A stretch of DNA of 28,330 nucleotides from JACVRX01 sp035697245 (GTDB lineage: Bacteria; Actinomycetota; Actinomycetes; Jiangellales; Jiangellaceae). The notes under the pieces are model-generated. The model had not been told where the DNA came from, made no database searches, and saw only the letters and a program-made list of their open reading frames with translations. Shown in pieces: positions 10,162-17,341 of the stretch. The stretch is taken from the NCBI GenBank assembly GCA_035697245.1, contig DASSDH010000055.1:1-28330 (forward strand), given 5' to 3'. The position numbers and the translations under genes were made by a program. The number at the start of each line of letters is the position of its first letter. Within the stretch, counting starts at the first letter, position 1.

Positions 10162-11871
10162 TCAGAAGCGCGCCGGCTCGGTGTAGACACCCCACTCGGC
10201 TCGGAGTGCATCGCAGATCTCGCCGAGCGTCGCCTCGGCACGAACGGCGTCCAGCATCGACGGGATCATGTTCTCGCTGCCTCGGGAAACCTCGACCATT
10301 CGAGCCACAGCAGCTCGCACCGCCGCGTCGTCGCGCCTGGCCCTCCGCTGGACGAGGGCGCGCCGTTGCTCGGTTTCGACCTCATGCGAGACGCGCAGGA
10401 TGTCGAGGTCGCCGGTGATCGTGTCGGTGTGCACGTTGACGCCCACGACCCGTTTGTCGCCCTTTTCGACCTGCTGCTGGTACCAGAACGCGGACTCGGC
10501 GATCTCGGACATGAACCAGCCGTCCTCGATCCCGCGCAGGATGCCGGCGGTCATTGGACCGTACGCCTGGGCCCAGCGGGTCTCCGTCGCGCCCATCTCG
10601 CGGATCTTCTCGAAGATCGCTTCCGCCTCGGCCTCGATCCGATCGGTCAACGCCTCGACATACCACGACCCGCCCAGGGGATCGGCGACGTTGACGACGC
10701 CGGTCTCCTCCATCAGCACCTGTTGGGTCCGCAGCGCGATCTCGGCGGCCTGCTCGGTCGGCAACGCGAGCACCTCGTCGAGCGCGTTGGTGTGTAGGGA
10801 GTTGGTACCGCCGAGCACGGCGGACAGCGCCTCGACCGCGGTTCGCACCACGTTGTTGTACGGCTGGTGCCCGGTCAGTGACACTCCTGCGGTCTGGGTG
10901 TGAAAGCGCAGCCACTGCCCCTTGTCGGTCTTGGCGCCGTAGACGTCGCGCAGCCAGCGAGCCCAGATCCGCCGAGCGGCCCGGAACTTCGCAATCTCTT
11001 CGAAGAAGTCGATGTGCGCGTCGAAGAAGAACGACAGCCCCGGCGCGAACGCGTCGACATCCAAACCCCGGGACAGCCCGAGTTCGACGTAGCCGAACCC
11101 GTCGGCCAGAGTGAACGCCAGCTCCTGCGCGGCCGTCGCCCCGGCCTCCCGGATGTGGTAACCGGACACCGACAGCGGCTTGTACGCGGGGATCTGCCGT
11201 GCGCAGTACACCATCAGGTCGGCGATCAACCGCAGATGCGGCTCGGGTGCGAACAGCCATTCCTTCTGGGCGATGTACTCCTTGAAGATGTCCGTCTGCA
11301 GCGTGCCGTTGAGAACCGCCGGGTCGACGCCCTGGCGTTCAGCTGCCACGAGGTACATGCAGAAGATCGGGACCGCCGGCCCACTGATCGTCATCGACGT
11401 GGTGACGTCGCCGAGCGGGATGTCGGCGAACAGGACGTCCATGTCGATCGCAGAGTCGATCGCGACCCCGCAATGTCCGACCTCACCCAGCGACCGGTCA
11501 TCGTCGGAGTCGCGGCCCATCAGCGTCGGCATGTCGAACGCGACCGACAGGCCGCCGCCCCCTGAGCGCAGGATCATCTTGTAGCGTTCGTTGGTCTGCT
11601 GCGCGTTGCCAAAGCCCGCGAACTGACGGAGGGTCCAGGCTCTCCCGCGGTATCCGGAGGTGTACAGGCCGCGGGTGAAGGGGTACTCCCCCGGCCAGCC
11701 GATCCGCTCGAACCGCGGATCGTCCGCGTCCTCGGACGGTCCGTAGACCGGATCGACCTCGAGGCCAGACAGCGTCGTGAAATCGGCATCACGGATCTGT
11801 CCGGTGCGACGTGCAGCCTCCCAACGGGCTCGCCAGCGCTCGCGCCCGGCCTCGATCTGGTGCGCATCCAC
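10162..11871 (-). CDS. icmA: IcmA-type acyl-CoA mutase large subunit (isobutyryl-CoA mutase-like)
   Basis: Catalytic subunit of a coenzyme-B12-dependent acyl-CoA mutase, 569 residues, without the C-terminal B12-binding domain, as in two-component mutases. The barrel motifs are YPFTRGLYTSGYRGRAWTLR, GGGGLSVAFDMPTLMGRDSD and SVSGYHIREAG with the catalytic His (H239). The two residues separating isobutyryl- from methylmalonyl-CoA mutases are readable: Phe84 in RQFAGF (Tyr89 in the Propionibacterium enzyme) and Gln202 in KEYIAQKEW (Arg207 there). This matches isobutyryl/n-butyryl-CoA interconversion. I chose GTG at 11871 because GGGAGG lies 5 bases upstream and homology begins with VDAHQIEAGRERW; the frame stays open to 11979. 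It is divergent from an Rrf2 regulator across a dyad-rich region. The partner IcmB is not in the window. Confidence 0.9.
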   Translation of the reverse strand: MDAHQIEAGRERWRARWEAARRTGQIRDADFTTLSGLEVDPVYGPSEDADDPRFERIGWPGEYPFTRGLYTSGYRGRAWTLRQFAGFGNAQQTNERYKMILRSGGGGLSVAFDMPTLMGRDSDDDRSLGEVGHCGVAIDSAIDMDVLFADIPLGDVTTSMTISGPAVPIFCMYLVAAERQGVDPAVLNGTLQTDIFKEYIAQKEWLFAPEPHLRLIADLMVYCARQIPAYKPLSVSGYHIREAGATAAQELAFTLADGFGYVELGLSRGLDVDAFAPGLSFFFDAHIDFFEEIAKFRAARRIWARWLRDVYGAKTDKGQWLRFHTQTAGVSLTGHQPYNNVVRTAVEALSAVLGGTNSLHTNALDEVLALPTEQAAEIALRTQQVLMEETGVVNVADPLGGSWYVEALTDRIEAEAEAIFEKIREMGATETRWAQAYGPMTAGILRGIEDGWFMSEIAESAFWYQQQVEKGDKRVVGVNVHTDTITGDLDILRVSHEVETEQRRALVQRRARRDDAAVRAAVARMVEVSRGSENMIPSMLDAVRAEATLGEICDALRAEWGVYTEPARF

Positions 11872-11896
11872 GGTGGCCTCCCAATGCCAGACAGGA

Positions 11897-11916
11897 TTAG
11901 TAGGACGTCCAACTAA
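11897..11916. promoter_or_regulatory. 20-bp near-perfect palindrome (GGACGTCC core) upstream of icmA
   Basis: TTAGTAGGACGTCCAACTAA, palindromic except for one A/A pair, lies 26-45 bases upstream of the icmA GTG, between ribosome-binding site and divergent regulator. Size and symmetry suit a dimeric regulator. The binding protein is unknown. The full motif was not seen elsewhere in the window. Confidence 0.65.
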
Positions 11917-11922
11917 GAGTCC

Positions 11923-11945
11923 CTTGTCTCGGGCGCTGAGACAAG
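11923..11945. repeat. Inverted repeat CTTGTCTC-N7-GAGACAAG in the icmA/rrf2 intergenic region
   Basis: Perfect 8-bp arms at 11923-11930 and 11938-11945, separated by 7 bases. It is adjacent to the GGACGTCC palindrome on the side away from icmA. It may be a second operator or form a transcript stem. Confidence 0.6.
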
Positions 11946-11974
11946 TCCGCGGGAGCGCTGCGGCTCTAGCGCCC

Positions 11975-12001
11975 ATCACGGTGATCCACCGCTGCCGGTG
12001 G
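11975..12001. repeat. Two small dyads just upstream of the rrf2 start
   Basis: ATCACGGTGAT (11975-11985) is followed directly by CCACCG-CTGC-CGGTGG (11986-12001). The second ends 12 bases before the chosen GTG at 12014. They are candidate autoregulatory sites or a hairpin near the translation start. Confidence 0.45.
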
Positions 12002-12013
12002 TTGGATGCGATC

Positions 12014-12469
12014 GTGCATGTGACCGCCCGGGCCGACTATGCCGTGCGCGCCGTGATCGAGCTCGCGTCCCGCATTCCCGCCTCGACGACCCGGCAGCAG
12101 ATCGCGGAGTCGCAGGAGATCCCGGGAAAGTTCCTCGAGACCATCCTCGGCGATCTGCGCCGAGCCGGCCTGCTCGAAGCCCAGCGAGGGGCCGCGGGCG
12201 GCTACCGACTAGCCGCCGACCCGGCGACGATCCGGCTCGCGGACGTCATCCGCGCAGCGGAAGGACCACTCGCCGCGGTACGCGGCATACCCCCCGAGGA
12301 CACGGCGTACCCCGGACCGGCGGCACCGCTCACCGACGTCTGGGTCGCGGTCCGAGCGAGCCTGCGCGACGTGCTCGAGGCCACCACCGTTGCCGACGTC
12401 CTCGCCGATCGGCTGCCCGACCACGTCCGGGCCCTGCTCGAGCGACCGGACTCCCGGGTCCGGCGCTGA
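12014..12469 (+). CDS. Rrf2-family transcriptional regulator (no cysteines)
   Basis: 151-residue winged-helix regulator. The start VHVTARADYAVRAVIELA is the characteristic Rrf2 N-terminus. The recognition part is TTRQQIAESQEIPGKFLETILGDLRRAGLLEAQRGAAGGYRL, with the wing GAAGGYRL typical of the family. The dimerisation region follows to the C-terminus. It contains no cysteine, so it cannot bind an Fe-S cluster as IscR, NsrR or RsrR do. It is divergent from icmA and probably controls it or itself. The frame is open far upstream inside icmA, but homology starts at this GTG; a second GTG six bases later is possible. Confidence 0.86.
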   Translation: MHVTARADYAVRAVIELASRIPASTTRQQIAESQEIPGKFLETILGDLRRAGLLEAQRGAAGGYRLAADPATIRLADVIRAAEGPLAAVRGIPPEDTAYPGPAAPLTDVWVAVRASLRDVLEATTVADVLADRLPDHVRALLERPDSRVRR

Positions 12470-12479
12470 TCGACCGGCG

Positions 12480-12986
12480 CTACTCGCGAAAGTCGCCCGC
12501 GCTGAGCCGGATCGATCGCAGCACGTCGACCAGGACCTTTCGCTCGTCGTCGTCGAGCGCACCGAGCCCGAAGTCGGCGGCCATCAGCTCGCCGGTGACC
12601 TTGTCGACGACCTCGCGGCCCTGCTCGGTTACCCGCGCCAGCGTGCCGCGCCCGTCGCGTGGGTTCGGCTCGCGCGTCACGAAACCCGCCGCCTCCAGCC
12701 GTTGCACGGTGTTGGTGACGCTGGTCGGGTGCACCATGAGCCGCTCGCCGATCTTGGCCATGGGAAGCGCACCGGTGCGGCTGAAGGTCAGCAGCACCAG
12801 CGCCTCGTAGCGGGCAAATGTCAAACCGTGAGGGCGGCAGATGGTGTCGAACTGCGCCAGCAGGAGCTGCTGCACACGCATGACCGACGTCGCGGCGGCC
12901 ATAGCGTCGGCCGGCCCGAACCGCTCTGCCCAGATCTGCGCGGCGCGGCGGATGGGATCGAAACCGAGGTCGAGCGGCCTGGGCAC
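12480..12986 (-). CDS. MarR-family transcriptional regulator
   Basis: 168-residue winged-helix regulator. The fold is readable: an N-terminal dimerisation helix, then LTFARYEALVLLTFSRTGALPMAKIGERLMVHPTSVTNTVQRLEAAGFVTRE, the wing PRDGRGTLARVTEQGREVVD and a C-terminal helix. It is last in a tight same-strand cluster after the small membrane protein and the PH-domain protein (8-base gap). The MarR family typically binds short dyads near its own promoter; a TACAAC/GTTGTA dyad upstream of this operon is a candidate. It converges with the Rrf2 gene, stops 10 bases apart. A similar MarR gene near icmA occurs, as I recall, in Streptomyces. Confidence 0.9.
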   Translation of the reverse strand: MPRPLDLGFDPIRRAAQIWAERFGPADAMAAATSVMRVQQLLLAQFDTICRPHGLTFARYEALVLLTFSRTGALPMAKIGERLMVHPTSVTNTVQRLEAAGFVTREPNPRDGRGTLARVTEQGREVVDKVTGELMAADFGLGALDDDERKVLVDVLRSIRLSAGDFRE

Positions 12987-12994
12987 GGGACGGC

Positions 12995-13783
12995 TCAGTG
13001 CGGTCGGGCCGTGACCGGGCCGGGGCTACGTGGATGGTCGGGGCGACGGCTGCGATATCCGCCTCGGCCGCCAGTGCCACCGCGGCCACCCCCGCCGGTA
13101 CCACCCCCACCGCCGGTGCCGTCGTCCCCGCCGAGGCCCATCATTTCTCGACGGCGACGGTGGATGGCCGTCGCGATCATCTCTGGATCCGGCACGACGC
13201 GGAGCTCCCGCAACCCCTGCTCCTGGGCGGCGTTCTCCAAGATGATGTGGCCGGCCGAGAAGGGCCGCAGGTACCACGGTCGCTCGACGGTGATGTCCAG
13301 AACCCGGACGATCTCCATCTCGGCCTCGTGCAGGGTCCACACACCCCAGACCCGAAACACCCGCGAGTCGGTGACGACGAAGCGGTCCCGGATGATCTTC
13401 AAAAAGCGGTATCCCGCGTATCCGAGGATTCCCAGCACCACCAGCAGCGGAAGCCCGATGTCGTCGAGCGGAACGAACAGCACCCAACGGAAGAGGAGGA
13501 AGAGTCCGAGCAGGGCAATCAAGCCTGGCACGATGTAAAGGATCTTGCTATGGGTGACTTCGGGATGCCTGGAGCGACGACGCTTTCGGTGAATGTCGAT
13601 GGTCCGCTCATTGGGAATCAGCTTGTCGACCACCCGCCTGTGGCCGAACAGATTCTCGGGCCTGAAGAAGTTCCCCATTCGCCGCCGCGAGATCGTCGCG
13701 ACGCCGCCATCGTCGGCGACCCGACCGAGCCAATCAGCCAGGTTCTCCTGAACACCGGCCAGCATATCGCGGGGGCTGCGCAT
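12995..13783 (-). CDS. Bacterial PH-domain (YdbS-like) membrane protein with Gly-rich tail
   Basis: 262-residue membrane protein. Two hydrophobic segments (about 81-104 and 108-127) form a hairpin. They are followed by a bacterial PH-like domain (about 132-212), with RFVVTDSRVFRVWGVWTLHEAEMEI and later AGHIILENAA. The N-terminus is basic and cytosolic (IHRKRRRSR). The C-terminus from about 217 is a glycine- and arginine-rich low-complexity tail. Function is unknown for this family; membrane association is the safe statement. The gene sits 13 bases after the small membrane-protein gene and 8 bases before marR, so the three are probably co-transcribed. Confidence 0.82.
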   Translation of the reverse strand: MRSPRDMLAGVQENLADWLGRVADDGGVATISRRRMGNFFRPENLFGHRRVVDKLIPNERTIDIHRKRRRSRHPEVTHSKILYIVPGLIALLGLFLLFRWVLFVPLDDIGLPLLVVLGILGYAGYRFLKIIRDRFVVTDSRVFRVWGVWTLHEAEMEIVRVLDITVERPWYLRPFSAGHIILENAAQEQGLRELRVVPDPEMIATAIHRRRREMMGLGGDDGTGGGGGTGGGGRGGTGGRGGYRSRRPDHPRSPGPVTARPH

Positions 13784-13796
13784 ACCGCGCCCTACC

Positions 13797-13949
13797 TCAG
13801 AACAACTCTTGGAAGAACGTCATAACCGCGTTGAAGCCGCTGGCCAGTGCAGAGAGCAATGCGCTCACGCCGTCTGCGGCAGCGCTGGGCTCCGTTAGCA
13901 CGTAATACACAATGAAGGCGACGACCAAGATGGTCAGAAACGTCTTCAC
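13797..13949 (-). CDS. Small (50-residue) single-pass membrane protein
   Basis: Short gene with clear signals: GTG start at 13949, preceded by GGAGAGGACCTCCA giving a good ribosome-binding site, and TGA at 13797. The product begins VKTFLTILVVAFIVYYVLTE, one strong transmembrane segment with a positive N-terminus. An alanine/serine-rich linker and an amphipathic helix ending in FNAVMTFFQELF follow. It is the first gene of the operon with the PH-domain membrane protein and MarR. I know no function; partnership with the PH protein is inferred from adjacency. Signal-like features, operon position and correct spacing make chance unlikely. Confidence 0.75.
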   Translation of the reverse strand: MKTFLTILVVAFIVYYVLTEPSAAADGVSALLSALASGFNAVMTFFQELF

Positions 13950-13982
13950 TGGAGGTCCTCTCCGGCGGCCGGATCACACGTC

Positions 13983-13998
13983 TACAACCTTCGTTGTA
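13983..13998. promoter_or_regulatory. TACAAC-N4-GTTGTA dyad upstream of the small-membrane-protein/PH/marR operon
   Basis: Perfect 6-bp arms (13983-13988 and 13993-13998) around CTTC, 34 bases upstream of the GTG of the first gene. MarR proteins commonly recognise such compact dyads, and a marR gene is the third gene of the same operon. Confidence 0.5.
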
Positions 13999-14039
13999 CC
14001 CGAAAGCGGCCGATCTGTCTGCACACCACGCCGCCCCGT

Positions 14040-14984
14040 TCACAGCGCCTCGATGATCTCGTCAGCAGCAGCGTACGGGTCAAGCTCGCCAGTTAGCACC
14101 TTCTCGGCCAGTACGTCCAGCCGCGCGTCGCCGTGCACGTCGCCGAAGCGGCGGCGTAGCGCAGTGGCCGCGATCGCCTCGATCTCGTCCCGGACCCGTC
14201 GCCGACGGCGGCGGGCGAGCTCGCCGGACCGCTCCATCCAGTCCCGATGTTTGTCGATGGCCTCGATCAGCTCGGCCATTCCCTCCCCGCGGACGGCGAC
14301 GGTCTTGACGATCGGTTCGCGCCAATCCCCCGCCTGCCGCTCGGCCAGCCGGATGGTGCTGCGCAGGTCGCGGACGACTTGATCCGCGCCGTCGCGGTCG
14401 GCCTTGTTGACGACGAACACGTCCCCTACTTCGAGGATCCCGGCCTTCGCGGCCTGGATCCCGTCGCCCATGCCGGGCGCGAGCAACACCAGCGTCGTGT
14501 CCGCGAGCGCGGCCACCTCCACCTCGGACTGACCGACTCCCACGGTCTCGACGATGACGAGGTCGCACCCGGCGGCGTCCAGCACCCGCAGCGCCTGGGG
14601 CGTGGCCCAGGCGAGACCGCCCAGGTGTCCCCGGGTGGCCATCGACCGGATGTAGACCCCGGGGTCGGTGGCGTGCTCCTGCATGCGTACCCGGTCACCG
14701 AGCAGAGCGCCGCCGGAGAACGGAGACGACGGGTCGACCGCGAGTACACCGACCCGCCGCCCGTCGGCGCGAAACGCCGTCACGAGTGCCGACGTCGTCG
14801 TCGACTTGCCGACACCAGGTGACCCGGTGACGCCGAGGACGGCTGCTCGGCCGGTATGCGGAGTCAGCCGCGACATCACCTCGCGCAGCGCCGGCGAGGC
14901 ATCCTCGACCTGCGAGATCAGCCGCGCGACGGCACGCGGATCGCCGTCGCGGGCTCGCTCGACCAGTTCGGCGATGGCCGGCAT
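14040..14984 (-). CDS. meaB: MeaB/ArgK-family GTPase, chaperone of B12-dependent acyl-CoA mutase
   Basis: 314-residue G3E-type GTPase that gates adenosylcobalamin loading and protects acyl-CoA mutases from inactivation. The N-terminal helical part (1-45) is followed by Walker A GSPGVGKST (54-62), DPSSPFSGGALLGDRVRM, a Walker B/switch region with IVETVGVGQSE, the guanine-specificity motif NKAD (193-196) and a C-terminal dimerisation arm. LAO/AO transport ATPase is an older name for the family. The ATG abuts the stop of the upstream thiolase gene with no gap, so they form an operon. The partner could be the IcmA here or a methylmalonyl-CoA mutase elsewhere; the sequence alone does not decide. 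Confidence 0.94.
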   Translation of the reverse strand: MPAIAELVERARDGDPRAVARLISQVEDASPALREVMSRLTPHTGRAAVLGVTGSPGVGKSTTTSALVTAFRADGRRVGVLAVDPSSPFSGGALLGDRVRMQEHATDPGVYIRSMATRGHLGGLAWATPQALRVLDAAGCDLVIVETVGVGQSEVEVAALADTTLVLLAPGMGDGIQAAKAGILEVGDVFVVNKADRDGADQVVRDLRSTIRLAERQAGDWREPIVKTVAVRGEGMAELIEAIDKHRDWMERSGELARRRRRRVRDEIEAIAATALRRRFGDVHGDARLDVLAEKVLTGELDPYAAADEIIEAL

Positions 14985-16169
14985 TCAGGTCCGCGGCACG
15001 CGCAGGATCAAGGCGTCGCCCTGGCCGCCGCCACCACACAGGGCGGCGGCTCCGGTTCCGCCGCCGCGGCGGCGCAGTTCCAGGGCGGCGTGCAGCACCA
15101 GCCGAGCGCCGGACATGCCGATCGGGTGCCCCACCGCGATGGCACCACCGTTGACGTTGACCCGATCCTCGTCGACGCCGAGCTCCCGTGTACTCGCGAT
15201 CCCGACCGCCGCGAACGCTTCGTTGATCTCGATCACGTCCAGGTCCGTGGGCTGGATGCCGTCCTTGGCGCACGCGACCCGGATCGCGGCTGCCGGCTGG
15301 CTCTGCAGCGTCGAGTCCGGACCGGCGACGACACCATGGGCGCCGATCTCGGCCAGCCACGGCAATCCGAGCTCGTCCGCCTTGGTCCTGCTCATGACGA
15401 CGACCGCGCAGGCACCGTCGGAGATCTGCGACGCCGACCCGGCCGTGATCGTTCCGAGCCGGTCGAACGCGGGACGGAGTTTCGCCAGCGATTCCACTGT
15501 GGTCTCCGGACGGATGCCCTCGTCCTCGGCGAAGAGCACCGGATCCCCTCGATCTTGGGGAACTTCGATGGGCACCACCTCGTCGTCGAACACGCCGTTC
15601 TTCCACCCGGCCGCCGCTCGTTGGTGGGAACGCGCGCTGAACTCGTCCTGCTCCTCCCGGGACAATCCGAGGCCGGCCGTGTTGCAGCCTTCGGTGAGAG
15701 CACCCATCGGCTGAGCGGTGAAGACATCCCAGAGGCCGTCGTAGGCCAGGTGATCGGTCAGTGTGACGTCGCCGTACTTGAATCCTTCCCTCGATCCGGT
15801 GAGCAGGTGCGGCGCCTGGGTCATGGACTCCATGCCGCCAGCAACCACGATGTCGAACTCTCCCGCCCGGATGAGCTGGTCTGCCAGGGCGATCGCGTCG
15901 AGTCCGGACAGGCACACCTTGTTCACGGTGAGCCCCGGAACCGTCATCGGGATGCCCGCCCTCACGGCAGCCTGGCGGGCAGGGATCTGCCCGGTCCCGG
16001 CCTGCAGCACGTGGCCCATGATCACGTACTCGACCTGGTCGGGCGACACGCCGGCCTTCTCCAGCGCGGCCTTGATCGCGAATCCACCCAGGTCGACGGC
16101 CGAGAATCCCTTCAACGAACCCAGCAGGCGGCCGATCGGAGTACGGGCTCCGGCGACGATGACCGGCAT
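14985..16169 (-). CDS. Thiolase (acetyl-CoA C-acetyltransferase)
   Basis: 394-residue degradative/biosynthetic thiolase of acyl-CoA metabolism. It begins MPVIVAGARTPIGRLLGSL. The nucleophilic cysteine C86 lies in VNKVCLSGLDAI, the catalytic His H348 in GGAIAVGHPIGMSG, and the second cysteine C378 in ALCGGGGQG. NEAF is present as INEAFAAVG. The start at 16169 is supported by GGGAGG 6 bases upstream; the open frame extends further up but runs through the divergent adenosyltransferase gene. It is coupled to meaB downstream. Thiolase, epimerase and mutase-chaperone genes together suit branched-chain/odd-chain acyl-CoA catabolism or provision of extender units. Confidence 0.94.
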   Translation of the reverse strand: MPVIVAGARTPIGRLLGSLKGFSAVDLGGFAIKAALEKAGVSPDQVEYVIMGHVLQAGTGQIPARQAAVRAGIPMTVPGLTVNKVCLSGLDAIALADQLIRAGEFDIVVAGGMESMTQAPHLLTGSREGFKYGDVTLTDHLAYDGLWDVFTAQPMGALTEGCNTAGLGLSREEQDEFSARSHQRAAAGWKNGVFDDEVVPIEVPQDRGDPVLFAEDEGIRPETTVESLAKLRPAFDRLGTITAGSASQISDGACAVVVMSRTKADELGLPWLAEIGAHGVVAGPDSTLQSQPAAAIRVACAKDGIQPTDLDVIEINEAFAAVGIASTRELGVDEDRVNVNGGAIAVGHPIGMSGARLVLHAALELRRRGGGTGAAALCGGGGQGDALILRVPRT

Positions 16170-16226
16170 GGCAACCTCCCGAGGACTCGACCCTGTCACG
16201 ATACGTTCGCATGCGAGAGTGGCCCA

Positions 16227-16763
16227 GTGAAGGTCTATACGCGCCGGGGCGACGATGGCACGACCGGCCTGCTGTATGGCGGTCGGGTGGCAAAGGATTC
16301 GCCGGCGCCCACGGCATATGGCTCGGTCGACGAGGCACAGGCGTTCATTGGGCTGGCCCGCGCGCATGCGGAACCGGGGGCTGAGCTCGACACGTTGCTG
16401 ATTGCCGTCGAACACGACCTCTGGGTGCTGATGGCCGAGCTTGCCACCAATCCCGAGCGCCGACGTCGGGGCAAGCCCGGCCAGTCACTGGTGACCGCCG
16501 AGATGGTGACGACGCTCGAGGAACGCATCGACGAGGTCATGAGCCGTTTCGATCCCCCCACCGACTTCGTGGTGCCGGGCGCCAATCCGGTCTGTGCTGC
16601 TCTCGACGTCGCCCGCACTGTCGTGCGACGGGCCGAACGGGCCGCGATGTCGGCCGCCGCCGAGGGGTCCCAGGTATTGCCTTACCTGAACCGCTGCTCA
16701 GACCTGCTCTGGGCGCTCGCTCGGTGGCAGGAAGGCACGTCGCTACTTGCCAAGGAGGTCTGA
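16227..16763 (+). CDS. PduO-type ATP:cob(I)alamin adenosyltransferase
   Basis: 178-residue enzyme that transfers the 5'-deoxyadenosyl group from ATP to cob(I)alamin, making the cofactor for the acyl-CoA mutase. The N-terminal ATP-binding motif is TRRGDDGTTGLLYGG. The helical bundle carries GSVDEAQAFIG, VPGANPVCAALDVARTVVRRAER and YLNRCSDLLWALAR, all family-typical. GTG at 16227 is chosen because VKVYTRRGDDG is the standard N-terminus; the frame continues upstream through the thiolase gene. The ribosome-binding site is weak (GAGAG). It is divergent from the thiolase (57-base gap) and overlaps the 3' end of the epimerase gene by 21 bases. Confidence 0.93.
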   Translation: MKVYTRRGDDGTTGLLYGGRVAKDSPAPTAYGSVDEAQAFIGLARAHAEPGAELDTLLIAVEHDLWVLMAELATNPERRRRGKPGQSLVTAEMVTTLEERIDEVMSRFDPPTDFVVPGANPVCAALDVARTVVRRAERAAMSAAAEGSQVLPYLNRCSDLLWALARWQEGTSLLAKEV

Positions 16764-17186
16764 GCGAGGCGGCTCGAGCAGCTCGACCAGGACACCGCCG
16801 GCGTCTTTGGGATGGATGAAGTTGACCCGGGCGCCCGCGGTGCCGCGGCGAGGCAGGTCGTAGAGCAGCCGGATCCCGCGCTCACGCAAAACCTCCGTTG
16901 CGGCGTTGATGTCGTCGACCCGATAGGCGAGCTGCTGAATGCCAGGCCCACGACGGTCGAGGAACCGTCCGATGGTCGAGTCTGGAGACAGTGGCGCGAG
17001 CAACTGCAGCTCAGTGGCCGAGGCGTCGTCGCCCACTCGGAGCATCGCCTCGCGCACTCCCATCTCGTCGTTGACCTCTTCGTGGACGACCCGCATCCCG
17101 AACGTCCGGGCGTACCAGGCGATCGCCTCGTCGAGGTCGGCGACGGCGATGCCGACATGATCGACGGCGGAGAACAACGGGGTCAT
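16743..17186 (-). CDS. mce: Methylmalonyl-CoA epimerase (VOC superfamily)
   Basis: 147-residue enzyme interconverting (S)- and (R)-methylmalonyl-CoA. Two VOC modules are visible: AVDHVGIAVADLDEAIAWY with metal ligand H10, then VNDEMGVREAMLRVG and ELQLLAP (Q61). The second module has GIQQLAYRVDDI, RLLYDLPRRGTAGARVNFIHPKD and the metal ligand E135 in VLVELLEP. Where many epimerases have a His-His pair with a metal ligand, this one has Gln84-Gln85. Start at 17186 is chosen by homology (MTPLFSAVDHVGIA). A TAACCT element 8 bases upstream and no clear ribosome-binding site suggest a very short leader. It is divergent from the coiled-coil gene. Confidence 0.9.
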   Translation of the reverse strand: MTPLFSAVDHVGIAVADLDEAIAWYARTFGMRVVHEEVNDEMGVREAMLRVGDDASATELQLLAPLSPDSTIGRFLDRRGPGIQQLAYRVDDINAATEVLRERGIRLLYDLPRRGTAGARVNFIHPKDAGGVLVELLEPPRSDLLGK

Positions 17187-17341
17187 GCCGGCCAAGGTTA
17201 AAGGTGAATGTCGTCCGGCAGGACCGGTCCACACCACGGCGGAGACGGGAGTACGCTGCCTACCGCCTCCGGGTGGCTTGGTGTCCGGGACGGGGAGACT
17301 CAAGCAACGCCGGGGGGTTTGACACCCCGATGAGGGAGATC

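Noticed and set aside
16170..16415. Extension of the thiolase upstream to 16415
   Set aside because: It is antisense to the adenosyltransferase N-terminus, and the thiolase start at 16169 has both homology and GGGAGG.
17314..17328. GGGGT-TTGAC-ACCCC hairpin just upstream of the coiled-coil gene
   Set aside because: Five-base arms in GC-rich DNA are expected by chance; position near the ribosome-binding site is interesting but not enough.
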